From Gautieria morchelliformis (lineage: Eukaryota > Basidiomycota > Agaricomycetes > Gomphales > Gomphaceae), in NCBI GenBank assembly GCA_015179125.1, contig WHVA01000022.1:310001-374000 (forward strand): a DNA stretch of 64,000 nucleotides. Direction: 5' to 3'. Position 1 is the stretch's first letter, and each line of letters opens with the position of its first letter. The translations under genes were made by a program, and so were the position numbers. Below the pieces are notes generated by a model that worked only from the letters and a program-made list of their open reading frames with translations, was not told where the DNA came from and did no database searches. Positions 32,810 through 43,972 of this stretch are shown here, in pieces.

Positions 32810-33711
32810 GGGCAGTATTTGGTCAACGCAGTCCACGAGCAGATGGAGGCTATAAGAAGGGAAGGGAGCGGGAGGACAACGGTGACCATGAGGTGGATAC
32901 CGGGGCACGAGGGAGTGAGGGGCAACGAACGGGCAGACAGGGAGGCGAAGAGGGCAGCGAAGGGCGAGGTCCACCAAAGAGCGGAACAAGCTGCCAGTAT
33001 GCAGAGGCAAGATGCCAGTCAGCAGGTCGGCGGAGCTTCAGAGACACCACAAGGCCTTGAAGGCGCCAGCCAGGGATGCCTTCGCGAAGTCACCAAGGGC
33101 CCGATACATGCACAAGATCGATCCGTCGATGCCATTCACGGCGTACATGAAGCTCAGCAGCGGGCTGGCACGAAGGCACAGCTCGCTTCTGATCCAGCTG
33201 AGAACGGGGCATGCACCGCTAGCGAAGCATCTGTTCAAAATAGGCAAAGCCGACTCACCAACGTGCGCAGCCTGCTGTAGTGACGACGAAACAGTACACC
33301 ATTTTCTCATCCGGTGTCCAGCCTACAGAGAACAGCGGAAGCAGCTGGAAAGAAAGCTGAAACGGGGGGCGAGGACGGTCAGCATGCTATTAACCAAGCC
33401 AAAAGCGATGGCACTGTTGTTTCAGTACGTGAACGAGACGGGAAGGTTCAGGCAAGTTTTCGGGGACCTAGCATTGGCAGAGGAAGGGGCCTAGAGGGAG
33501 AGAACCGGACGGCGGAACAGCCCGCGCGCAACGCGCGGAAGCAATTCCTCGCTTCCACACAAGCACGGACAAGCTCAGGACACGGTCCAATGAGCACATG
33601 CGGAGATAGATACAAGGGTACGGATAGAGAAGGCATATTGGCGGAATCTCTGTATGCTTTGTCTTACATAGGGCACGGCCCCAAAAGACAAAAATGGATA
33701 AATAAAAAAAA
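32810..33711 (+). mobile_element. 5'-truncated LINE (non-LTR retrotransposon) with A-rich tail
   Basis: The insertion begins within RNase H coding (VTMRWIPGHEGVRGNERADREAK, about 32885-32950) and continues, after frame changes, into a C-terminal zinc motif (CAACCSDDETVHHFLIRC, 33263-33320). It ends in a run of nine A after ATAAAT. Flanks carry the perfect 10-bp duplication AGACAGAGAT (32800-32809 and 33712-33721). Truncation at the 5' end, an A tail and a variable-length TSD are the products of target-primed reverse transcription. RT and endonuclease are absent, so it is inert. Confidence 0.9.
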
Positions 33712-33721
33712 AGACAGAGAT

Positions 33722-34098
33722 TCAAGGTGCTCACTGCAGCTTCCCTTTCCTGCTACAATTCAGAACACACGGTATATTTCCGGTGTGATAATCGACCAGT
33801 ATTCTGAAAAGCAGTCTCAAATATCTTACATCTTTGTGCGCAAGTGCCGACCGCAATCCAGGGTACCCTCATACTGACACTATACTCGTGGCTGCCCTCT
33901 TTGCAGCCGCGAACGCGTGTTTGACCTGTGCAGATACATGCATAAGTATATGCACAGACAACACCTCAGGAGAAAAAGAAAAATGGTACGCATATAAAAA
34001 TGATCGTCACCACGTCATGACCTTGAAACCCTTGGATCCACGGGAAAGCCATTCCCACACATTACCACCAGCAACCAAATAATAACAACAAAGCTGGA
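33722..34098. other. Intergenic region
   Basis: No gene recognised between the LINE tail and the end of the M20 peptidase gene. Confidence 0.35.
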
Positions 34099-36352
34099 TT
34101 AAAACCACACACTGACCTCCTCTAAATATGTGTCGTCCGCAAGCACCCTAACCCCTATTCCTGAAAGCACTTTGGTCGCTTCCAGGGTTGCCGAATGGGC
34201 TGCAGCTGTACGTGATGCGTTTGCGAACTCAGGAGTATGATTTGAGACCAGAGAGGGGATCGCTGGAAGGGGAATTGGCTCAGTTAATTGGGAAAACAGG
34301 AGAAAGCGAGGAAGCGATATACTGTAGCCGGGGTGGAGGGACGGGAGTGCTATTATAATGGGTGGATTAAATACCAGAGATGTGCTGCAGGATAATAAAG
34401 AACCTTTCGAGACATTCCCCTGCCCAGTGTGGTTGAGTCAGGGTGGGACGTCTACTTAGCATGAATGACTTACGAAATCCGTGGAACCCGTGGACTCACG
34501 CGGGTCTGCTTGGGTCAAGTTATACCGCTTCGTGGCGAGTTTGGTAAACTCCCGACCTAAACGAGGAAGGATGTCAGTATGACAGTATTTAAGAGTTAGT
34601 CGGGTATGGCATTAGGCAGGTGAGAGGTCAAGATGTGCAGGGAGTATGTGTATGGGGACTACCTACCCAACACTGGGTTCTGGCGCAGCTCGGAGTGGAC
34701 GGGTCCCTGTACAATCTTGTAGGTGCAGCCTGTAGAGGTAGCCGCTGCGCTGTTAAGAGGGGGCAGATTCGATTCATTTTAATGCTCGGGTTTAATGCAG
34801 TAGGCGTCGAGAGGCAAAGGGAAGGAGGTACAACGTAGCCGTAGGCGAGGGGGAGACAAACTGGAAGCCAGCGACATGACGGCTTACGCAGAATTAGACA
34901 CTTACTCGAAACATGCCGTGACTCGCTTCGAGAGCTCTATCAGCTCGTCTTCGGTTGGAGAACGCACGGCATAGGTCAGTTTCGCATAGTCCGGGATGAC
35001 TGGATTATATGCGTTACGTGAGCGGAGGCACAGATGGGTGAGGTTTTTGTAGAAGCAGCAGGGAAACTACAAACGGGTCGAGACTGGGAGGCACGCACCG
35101 TTAGCAGCCCAGTCCCGGCCTTCGATGATCCCATGCACGCGGTGGGTGGGCTTAATCTGCTGTCGCAGCGTGGAGATGTTCGTATATGCTAGTACGGCTG
35201 CGTCGAGAGCATTGATGCCCTCCCATGGTGCAGCCGATGCGTGGGCGCTGCAGGGTCAACGTCGGGGGAAAGATGAGTCAAAGGAGTGAGATCAAATGGA
35301 GGGGACTGACGTATGTCCAAAGAACTCGATTTCTATGATTTGGATCGCGAGACAGTGTGGAATATCGAACATGGGGTCTGAACCTGGGCCAGGGTGACAC
35401 CTAAAAGAAAAGAACTTGTCAAGACAGATCATCTGATATATGACGGGGAGTTCCTACATAATGCACACGTCCATGTCGTCGTACCCACCTCGATCCAATA
35501 GAATAATCTTGCCGCCGCCTCCTTCTTCAGCTGATCGTTCCATCAGACAACCACCCGAGTTGCAGATGCAGATGGGGCTACAAACCAGGTGTACCGAGCA
35601 GCACAATCTCTCCCGCGATATCGTGTGCCTCCATAGCAGCTTTGACACCGAGTGCAACACCTACGCCAGCGATCGCGATCAAATTATGCCCACACGCATG
35701 CCCGATTCCGGGGAGCGCGTCCATCTCCGAGTTCACCCCAAGTACTGGCCCACCTGTGCCGTGCTTGAATGAGGCGCGCCAGGCGGTGCTGAGGCCGAGG
35801 TAGTGCTGTGTTACGCTGAACCCATGGGAGGACATAAATTCTGTGAGGAGGTCATGTGCAAATCTGGGGGAAGAAATAGGGAGTTTTAATGAGGACCTAG
35901 GTGAATTTATTGACGCACTTTTCCTTGAACATGATTTCAGGATGGTCTGTTGTGATTCGACGTTAGTCGAACAGGAGATGCACTGAGTATAATGCACCGT
36001 GGATCTGAAGGCTCAGCTTCCTCAACTCGGGGTCGAGTTCGTCAATTCTGGCGTCGATGGTTTTGAGGACATCCGGACGGAAGATCGGTTCGTCAGATAC
36101 TGTTGATGAGTACGAAGGTGGTGTCTCTCCAATATTGCATTCGACCTCAACGCCGCACGGCTTCAGGATGGATTTCTGAACGCAAGCGAGTATAACGATC
36201 ACACAGGGAAGGTAGACATCTCCGGCACTCACTGTTTCTACAGTTGGACTCTTGTGACTGTGTTTCTGCGCTGCGGATGCCTTTACCTTTCTGGACAGAA
36301 ACTTAAAGGGGGTCAAGCTGAGGCAGCCCGGAATTTGGTTGTCGTCGTCCAT
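34099..36352 (-). CDS. M20-family metallopeptidase/amidohydrolase (PM20D2-like)
   Basis: About ten exons run from the ATG at 36352 (an upstream in-frame ATG at 36415 is possible) to the TAA at 34099. Junctions that I could read give [108 protein letters not shown] and [32 protein letters not shown] and EEGGGGK supply the metal ligands and the catalytic glutamate region; [10 protein letters not shown] is the dimerisation-domain signature. PM20D2 relatives cleave unusual dipeptides or N-acyl amino acids. Exon boundaries near 34300-34450 are unsure. Confidence 0.85.
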
Positions 36353-37390
36353 GGGAAGATGAGCCACACTTTCCACACTGTGACCATCATGCGAACCACT
36401 ACTAGTACCCGGCACGTGACCTAGATTTACGCGTTGCGATAGACTTTGGCGCTCAGTCGCTACGGGACATGGAGGCGCGTCGCGTTACGTAAGCCATGTC
36501 CCGGACAACGGGGTTCCAACTATGGGAGCGTGGACCTCGCGCACTGGCACCACAGAATCAAAAGGGGATCGGTCACCAAAAAAGATAACCCACAGCAACA
36601 AATAAGTAGTGAAAAAGGAGCTAAGTTAACCATACATGCGCGCTTACACAAAATGCGCATTTCCCTACGGTTCACACGCCCCGTCCCCACCCCAAGGACA
36701 CTCCCGGGGTCTCGCATTACGGTGCACAGGCACCATCCCCCGGCTCCACGTACAGCAGCTGGCATCACATTCGGCCCAAGTTGGATACCAACACCTCGAT
36801 CTACAACGGCTGGCTGACCCAGGCGTCTGTAGTGGCTGTAAGTCGGGCAGAAAGCCGCTCGCACCCGGTCTATGGACACGTCTATGGACCCATCCATGGA
36901 CCCACAAACCCTAAAAGATAAAGTCATGTGACCTTAACGCCCACTGAACCCCATGAACCACGCCCAACCATGAACCACCAGAACGCGTCCATATTTGCCT
37001 TATATAGACAGATGAGTATCCAGCAGCCAAACTAAAATATTTTCATATGCACCCTTCTCACCGCGAGGATACTACTGTGTCTGCCATATCTCCATGTCCA
37101 TATCTGGACCAATTGTGTAATATTGCTCCCTGGATCTAAAAATTGTCTTTCCCTCCCCTTTGACCGCGGTCATTTGGATGCATGTGAACCATCGTGTCGT
37201 CCCATTCAATATTCGAACCGATAAACGACAACTGAGTCCCAGTAACCGGTTACGACGAATAGCCGCGAGAACAATTTGCAGAGCCTCTAGCTGTGTGGGT
37301 GAGTACGGCGAGCCAAACAATATTAATTGTGAAGTCATCGAAGAGAAATAATGTGGGCAAAGCATACAAAGGTATGATCTTCGATTCTCC
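36353..37390. other. Region without a recognised gene
   Basis: The left end is the M20 peptidase promoter. Frames at 36446-36927 overlap on both strands and carry no motif. At 36868-36902 there are three GTC(C/T)ATGGAC-type repeats that reappear, inverted, at 38436-38469. Confidence 0.35.
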
Positions 37391-38153
37391 TCATGCATCT
37401 AACCTACTACAGATATCTACAGTGTATTCATTGCAGTGGGATCTACATATTGGACAACGTATAGGATGGCAGGGATAGCTAAACACTTCATGACCCACGC
37501 GTTGGAAACGGTATATCCATTGACCTAGGGCGTAAGTTGCGGACATGAGCGAGGGAGGCACCTGCATAGGACCGTTTACGAGATGGCCACTAGGTTTCAG
37601 AGTCGGATGTGTACGATGTAGTTTCTCTATTCGAGAGACGGCGGTTCCCAAGGAGATGCCTCCCTTGAGCAGTTCATTCAGCAAAATGGCTGAAGCCGTT
37701 GAATAAGAACGAGAAGGGGGCGTAGAAAGGCGGGAATGGTGCATTATGATAGTCAAAGCTGTGGATTCAGGAGACATATTTGAGAGGCATTCCACATACG
37801 GTAGCTGGGGCCCCGGTATCCTGGCTGTACTGACCTCTTTGTTAGCTATTTGTTCATATTGTCCTCTGGTTCTGCAACCCCTTCAATGTCTCCCACAAAA
37901 CCTTACCGAGTTCATCGGTGAGATCTAACACATTGCGCATGAAGCAATGATGCTGACAGGCAGTGTGTTGGGTGATCTGGGAGTGTTGGTTCCACATGAG
38001 ACGTGGCTTGACGTGTCGAATAAGGTCTATGAAGGTTACGAGAATGTCAAATGGAAGCTCAGCTAGCTCAGGCGTCTCTACCAGGACTGAAAGCAGACGT
38101 CGTTGGGCCATCGACGAGGATTGGAGACAATGCGGCAAAGGACACAGGTGAAG
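37391..38153 (-). CDS. Unrecognised protein, possible two-exon gene
   Basis: A frame from an ATG near 38110 gives a regular Leu/Ile-rich helical protein (MAQRRLLSVLVETPELAEL, FDILVTFIDLIRHVK, VLDLTDELGKVLWETLKG). The next frame to 37391 ends in a Cys/His cluster (PCHPIRCPICRSHCNEY). The layout faintly recalls the cysteine-cluster proteins that accompany KDZ transposases, but no diagnostic motif is present. It sits between the two GTCCATGGAC repeat clusters. An intron near 37860 is assumed, not proven. Confidence 0.3.
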
Positions 38154-38435
38154 GAATGTGTCGTATGTGAAAATAACACGGGGATCTGGGCCGGTGCGAT
38201 GTGTCGTACAGGGAAGCCTTTGACACGGTCGCTGTGGGGTCAACGCTTTCCAGAACGTGGGCTTAAGGCGGCTCGTTGTGGGGGGCGATGAGCTCAGGGT
38301 TGACGCATATCCGACGAACAGCGAGCGCGACGTTATGGGGAACGACGCGGTTGAGTTCCTGAGTCGGGCAATGGTATGTATCTATTATTATCACCACCCA
38401 CATGTACACGTGTCTTACTAACGAAGGGTTACCAG

Positions 38436-38469
38436 GTCCATGGACATGTCCATAGACATGTCCATGGAC
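38436..38469. repeat. Short palindrome built of GTCCATGGAC
   Basis: A perfect 15-bp inverted repeat (38436-38450 and 38455-38469) with the 4-nt spacer CATA. Each arm is GTCCATGGACATGTC. A related but less regular cluster lies at 36868-36902 in inverted orientation with the same outer bases TCGCAC. Confidence 0.7.
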
Positions 38470-40907
38470 ACCGTGCGAATGGCCGGGTTGCTCTCAAGTC
38501 GGGGGCCAGCGAGATGCCGAGAGTCATGGCAGTCGGCAGGACAGGACCTTATGACTCTGGGTTGAAAATTGGCCTTACGGTGTGAAACTTGGTCTAAACA
38601 TACAACTTTTCTCACACAAAGCTGCTTTAGAACTGCAATTAGGATTTTAGGCAGCAGAAAGTCACCCAATAAAAGGTCTACGTGTTACCGGGTAGACCTG
38701 CAGTACCTTACTTGTCAAGTCTTCTCATGCCCATGTTCTCACCGTAGTTACCTCGCACTGCCTCCTTCTTCATCCCATACTACTATGACCTCTAACTCCT
38801 CCATGGACCATAAAGAGCAGATTGCCAAAGCTTCCCCTTCATCCAGGCATGACGAAATGCCGCTGATCGAAAAGCCATCTTTGGTACCGTCAACAGTAAG
38901 CAAAGTTTATTCCGAGACCCTAAATAATCAAAGGGACTGACTATCTCATGAATCTTTATGAACAGGTCACACCACTGTCTACTTCTGGACTTGCCGCAGG
39001 GAGAACGGACATTGAATCTACCCCCACGATGCAAACCGATCAGCAGCAGCGGGCCGGGCTTAGGTTGCTTTCACTCAGTAATGTTTTCATGCCTGTTAGC
39101 TACTACCTTCTAACACCCTCAGCAGATGGCGGTGGAATACATGGCTTGTCCGAACTCATCATACTGCAGGAAATCATGTGACAAATCCAGCTCGAAGAAG
39201 GGCGACCCACCGCCCCCCTTCCTTGTGAATATTTCGACCTGATCTGTGGTACGAGTACAGGCAGGTAAGTTACTTTCTTCTCGATCGCCGTTGTTCACTA
39301 ATACGTTCCATGCAGACTCATAGCACTCATGCTGGGCCGCCTTCGCCTGTAGATAAAGCGATCGATGCCTATGGCACATTTGCCGAGCAAGTCTTCTCGG
39401 AGAAGAAACCAATTTGGAAGGACGGAAGGTTCAAGGCTAGCAATTTGGAGAAGGCTATCAAGGCAATCATCAAGGAATCAACTGGTGAACCTGATGCACG
39501 CATGTTCGATCCAAGACCAAGCAGAGATGTGTGCAAAACGTATGTTCACATTGCCGCTCGTTCTCGGCTTGATACATAGCTGACCGTAGCCCAGTTTCAT
39601 CTGCGCGATGCCCGCAATAAAATCAGCACACCCTGCCTCTTTCATACGTACAGCGTCGGCGAAAACGAGTCATTCGACTGCGCTGCGCTATATGGGAGGC
39701 CGCCCGTGCTAGGTCTGCCGCTCCTACCTTTTTCAAATGGATTTCCATCGGGAAACCACCTATGCGTGAACCCTTTGTTGATGCCGGCCTGGGTTGCAAC
39801 AATCTGATCAAGCAAATCCTCAAAGAGGCGGAACATATCTTTCCGCTTCAACATATTGCTTGCGTTGTCAGCATCGGCACTGGACATGTCACCACTGCCA
39901 GCCTGCCGGCACCTGGTCTGTTTAACAACATCATACCCTTAAGTGTAGCGGAGGTATTGAAGAAGATCGCCACAGAATGTGAGGAAACAAGGAAACCAAG
40001 CAGCGCTTCAGATCTGCACCCAACTTCTACTTCCGCTTCAATGTGGAGAAAGGAATGGAAAGTGTAACATTGGCAGATTGGGAAAGGTCACCCGAGGTGA
40101 CAACACACACATTAGACTATCTTGTGCAGCCACTGGTAAATGAGATGGTAATGGCTGCTGCCATTGCTCTCAGGGAGCGGCGGGAAGTGATACCTGCTGC
40201 ACATCTCAGTGTGTACAATTTGCAATGGCTCATAGCTGCTGACATAAGTTTATGGTAGACACTGTAGGCACAGGCACCAGCCGACTATCAGGTAACCAGA
40301 GAGCTCGCTGTGAGGCTTGTCCTCTACCAACGCAGAGATTTACTGGAAGACATGATATTCTTTCACAACTTGAGAAATACTTCTTCCCAAAACAAACATC
40401 CACTGCTAAGGAGCAACAGCACATCTTTGTTTTGTATGGGCTTGGTGGAGTGGGAAAAACACAGATTGCATTGACATTCATTGATAAGTTTTATCAATGG
40501 TGTTGTAGTTTATCCAGGTCTGTTATGTATCGACTAATCTGTTTTATATTTAGCTTTTGGAGGGTGTATTATGTGGATGCAAGTAGTGTGTCAACTATGG
40601 AATCTGGCCTAGAGGACATTGCGCGGGATGAGGGCATTGGTGAGACTGCTGAGGATGCTCTTCTATGGCTCTCTGGACAACACCAAGGGTGGCTACTCTT
40701 GCTGGACAATACTGATGATGGAGATATAAAGCTTCAAAAGTACTTCCCAGCATGCAAGCATGGAAACATCATTGTGACAAGTTGCATTGTAAAGTGGCGT
40801 GCACATGCACTCCGCTCCAACTGTCATGTATCAGGCATGGAGGCTGCTGAGGCAATTGATTTTCTCCTCATGTTCTCTACAGCCAAAGATTGCACAAAGG
40901 ATCATGG

Positions 40908-42176
40908 TGTCATGACACGTTTATTTCTCATACTCAGGTGCTCTGTCCTGCCATTTCTCACTCCATCTCCGTGTTCGTTCTGATCGCCATTGTCATGTTA
41001 GGCAACCAATTCTCGCTGTTCGTGCCAATTACCATAGCCATGCCGTCGACACACGATCGACGTCTTTGGACTGACTTGGCAGTCATCGCTGGGCCTATCA
41101 CCTCCTCTGCTCGACCCTCTTCCAATAGTGTTCTGATAATCGGATTGTCATGACCTGTGTATTTCCTGCACCTTGATATCCCCATTTCCCCTTTTGCTAC
41201 TCCTCCCCAGTGTTCGCTCGGCTTCGCCCTCCACCTCGACCTCTCCTCTATGTCATCTCTGTTCGCCCTTCCTCGCATTTCGCTGAACAGCCATTCGCTG
41301 CTCGCATCATTCACCAGCAGGCACACCATCAAATCATGATCAACATCCCTATCTGGCATGATGGCTCGTCAGTAACTCCATCAGCTTCTCGATCCAACCC
41401 CCTTTTGGTGTTCATATGAGCAGGGTGCGTTCACGGGATGTCCTACCCGTAGGTCGTGTGGGATCAACCCAGTAGACGAAGAACCCGTGCAGGGCAGTGT
41501 ATATGCGGGCCCCAAGACATGATTTCATACATAAGTGTCTTTGCCACCTTCACTCTCCGTTCATGTTCTCCCTCTTCTCTCATTCTATTGTATGTTTATT
41601 TCATCTATGTTGTATCATGACTGTGCACCCCTATCCAACCCTGACTCGTGATGGCCTCTTTCCTATTCGCTGATACCTTACGAGCATTCGATATAAGTAG
41701 TTTACATTCGCATGTATATTCCCCAGTTCAATTATCATACGTCATCCATCTTGTGCAAACTAACTTGACCTCGCTGTGATCATCATCTTGAGCCTTTTCT
41801 TGGAGATTTCTATCTTCGACCAGCAGAGGACTTAAGCGTCACTGGTGAGTTCTCATACTCCATCTTCATTACCTTAGCCTTCGAACTATTTTCTGCACTG
41901 TTGGCGAAGGGCTCTGAAGGAGCACCTTTGCCGGCGAAGGGATTGTCACTACTTAGACAGCCCTTCCGTGACACCTTGCACGTTGTATCATCAAGTGCCA
42001 CGGGCCATTTCGCTATGACTATAGACAGGGCACGCCCCGTTCGGGCAACCCTCCTATCTTGTGAACATTCATTGGTTCGCGCATTTGCCGAACGGCATAC
42101 ATATTCGCACAAGTCATTCAGGCATTCGCTGTGTTCACTAATACATGATATTAACGCCTAAAAACCAATCTTGACA
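40908..42176 (+). repeat. Solo LTR, family A, copy 2, inside the NB-ARC domain (1269 bp)
   Basis: Starts TGTCATGACACG and ends CCAATCTTGACA, with the perfect 5-bp TSD CATGG at 40903-40907 and 42177-42181. Its sequence parallels the copies at 10591 and 51524. Both flanks code for the same NB-ARC protein in the same phase: the codons GAT-CAT before and CAT-GGC after meet exactly if the LTR and one TSD are ignored. The insertion point is between the sensor region (IIVTS) and the LGYLTLA helix. Confidence 0.95.
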
Positions 42177-42851
42177 CATGGCTTGGCAGCTCAGGTTGCT
42201 GAAGAACTTGGTTATCTCACCCTGGCCATTGTACAAGCAGGTGCCTATATCTCAAATGGATGCAGCTTGAATGGATATCTGGATATTCTCAAGAAGGAGC
42301 GGGCTCAGCTAATGAGCAAGCACTCTGACATGATAGATGATTATCAGTTGGCAGTTTATACAACATGGGAAATTAGCTTTAAAGAGCTAAGTTTCACAGC
42401 ACGAAGCCTGCTACACCTGTGTGCATTTCTCCATTATAGTAGTATTTCCAAGAGCATCTTTAAAAAGGCAGCTCTCATGGATCCAGATTGGGATGATGTA
42501 AAACAGTTTCTGCATAACTTTCAAACTGCAGATGGTAGCTGGAGTGACTTTAAATTTCAGGAGGTTGTTAATGAATTAACTTCTTACTCATTGATAACCA
42601 CTAATGAGGGAGATTATACATTTTTCCTTCATCCACTAGTACATGCTTGGGCTGGAGAAAGGTTGGAAGAGGAAGAGCAGGAGCATAACCAAGGGTGCAT
42701 GATGCAGATACTAGCACTTTCCATCCCATTTGGAAATAGTACAGAGGATTACAGCTTTAGGAGAACGCTTCTCTCTCATATTAATGAGCGAAATAGAAAA
42801 GGTGCAAATCAAGACATGGCAAATAAATTTGCACGAGTGTTTGATGAAGCA

Positions 42852-43972
42852 GGGCGATGGATGGATGCTCAAGAGCTGCATGTTAAGGTCATGGAGGCAA
42901 GGAAGAGGGACCTTGGTCAGGAACATCCCAACACATTGACTGCCATGGGCAGCCTTGCTGCAACCTATTGGAGTCTGGGCCAGTGGAAGGAGGCTCAGGA
43001 GCTGGAGATTAAAGTCATGGAGGCAAGGAAGAGGGTCCTTGGTGAGGAGCATCCTGACACACTGACTGCCATAGGCAGCCTTGCTGCAACCTATCAGAGT
43101 CTGGGACAGTGGAAGGATGCTCAGGAGCTGGAGATTAAAGTCATTGAGGCAAGGAAGAGGGTCCTTGGTGAGGAGCATCCCAACACACTGGCTGCCATGG
43201 GCAGCCTTGCTGCAACCTATCAGAGTCTGGGCCAGTGGAAGGATGCTCAGGAGCTGCATGTTAAGGTCATGGAGGCAAGGAAGAGGGTCCTTGGTGAGGA
43301 GCATCCTGACACGTTGAATGCCATGGGCAGCCTTGGTGAAACCTATCAGAGTGTGGGCAAGTGGAAGGATGCTCAGGAGCTGCAGATTACAGTCATGGAG
43401 GCAAGGAAGAGGGTCCTTGGTGAGGAGCATCCTGACACGTTGAATGCCATGGGCAGCCTTGGTGGAACCTATCAGAGTCTGGGCCAGTGGAAGGATGCTA
43501 TCCAGCCAAAGCCTGTGCGCCAGTCACAGCTGCTAATCCCAGCTAAGGGGTTAGTAATCCAAAGCCTGTGCAGCTAATGGAGGCAAGGAAGAGGGTTCTT
43601 GGTGAGGAGCATCCTGACACACTGACTGCCATGGGCAGCCTTGCTGCAACCTATCGGAGTCTTGGCCAGTGGAAGGATGCTCAGGAGCTGGAGATTATAG
43701 TCATAGAGGCAAGGAAGAGGGTCCTTGGTGAGGAGCATCTTGACACACTGACTACCATGGGCAACCTTGCTGCAACCTATCAGAGTCTGGGCCAGTGGAA
43801 GGATGCTCAGGAGCTGCAGGTTAAAGTCATGGAGGCAAGGAAGAGGGTCCTTGGTGAGGAGCATCCCAACGCACTGACTGCCATGGGCAGCCTTGCTGCC
43901 ACCTATCAGAGTCTGGGCCAGTGGAAGGATGCTCAGGAGTTGGAGGTTCAAGTCATAGAGGTAAGAGCATAG
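42852..43972 (+). repeat. Tandem 126-bp repeats encoding about 8.4 TPR (kinesin-light-chain type) units
   Basis: Each unit encodes 42 residues of the form GQWKDAQEL-x3-VMEARKR, then VLGEEHPDTLTAMGSLAAT and YQSL. Units start near 42852, 42978, 43104, 43230, 43356, 43482, 43659 and 43785, with a partial ninth at 43911. Adjacent units differ by only a few bases, and many differences are at the residues that vary between unit types (LEIK, LHVK, LQVK). In fungal NLRs the repeat domain is the recognition surface, and such sequence identity points to recent expansion or gene conversion. Confidence 0.93.
43498..43574 (+). other. Foreign segment inside TPR unit 6
   Basis: Between GQWKDA and MEARKR the usual seven residues are replaced by unrelated sequence flanked by the 13-bp direct repeat CCAAAGCCTGTGC (43504-43516 and 43558-43570). 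Read straight, it brings a TAA stop. A GTGCGC donor and a GTGCAG acceptor within the two direct repeats would remove 59 nt and restore the frame with a unit one residue short. See findings. Confidence 0.6.

Larger units (their letters stand above)
38785..43972 (+). pseudogene. NLR-like gene: patatin phospholipase + NB-ARC + TPR repeats (inactivated)
   Basis: Read through lesions and introns, the order is as follows. The patatin domain has DGGGIHG near 39126, the nucleophile elbow GTSTG at 39250 split by an intron after it, and catalytic DAG at 39780. The NB-ARC domain has Walker A GLGGVGKT at 40440, Walker B GWLLLLDN at 40690, IIVTS, then LGYLTLAIVQAGAYI past the LTR, and HPLVHAWA in place of MHD. 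The TPR array follows. This is the architecture of Neurospora PLP-1, which senses a SNARE partner and triggers cell death. Lesions: TGA at 39179-39181, frameshift at about 39620, a 5-bp tandem duplication GCGCT at 39680-39689, a frameshift near 40000, and a solo LTR at 40908-42176. The TAG at 43970 may lie in an intron. Confidence 0.88.

Noticed and set aside
42711-43430. 239-residue minus-strand ORF opposite the TPR repeats (and a similar one at 43574-43951)
   Set aside because: It is the antisense shadow of the 126-bp repeat array; the periodic text simply mirrors the TPR codons.
42852-43972. The regular 126-bp repeats considered as a CRISPR array
   Set aside because: They are contiguous coding repeats without spacers, in a eukaryotic genome, and encode TPR helices.
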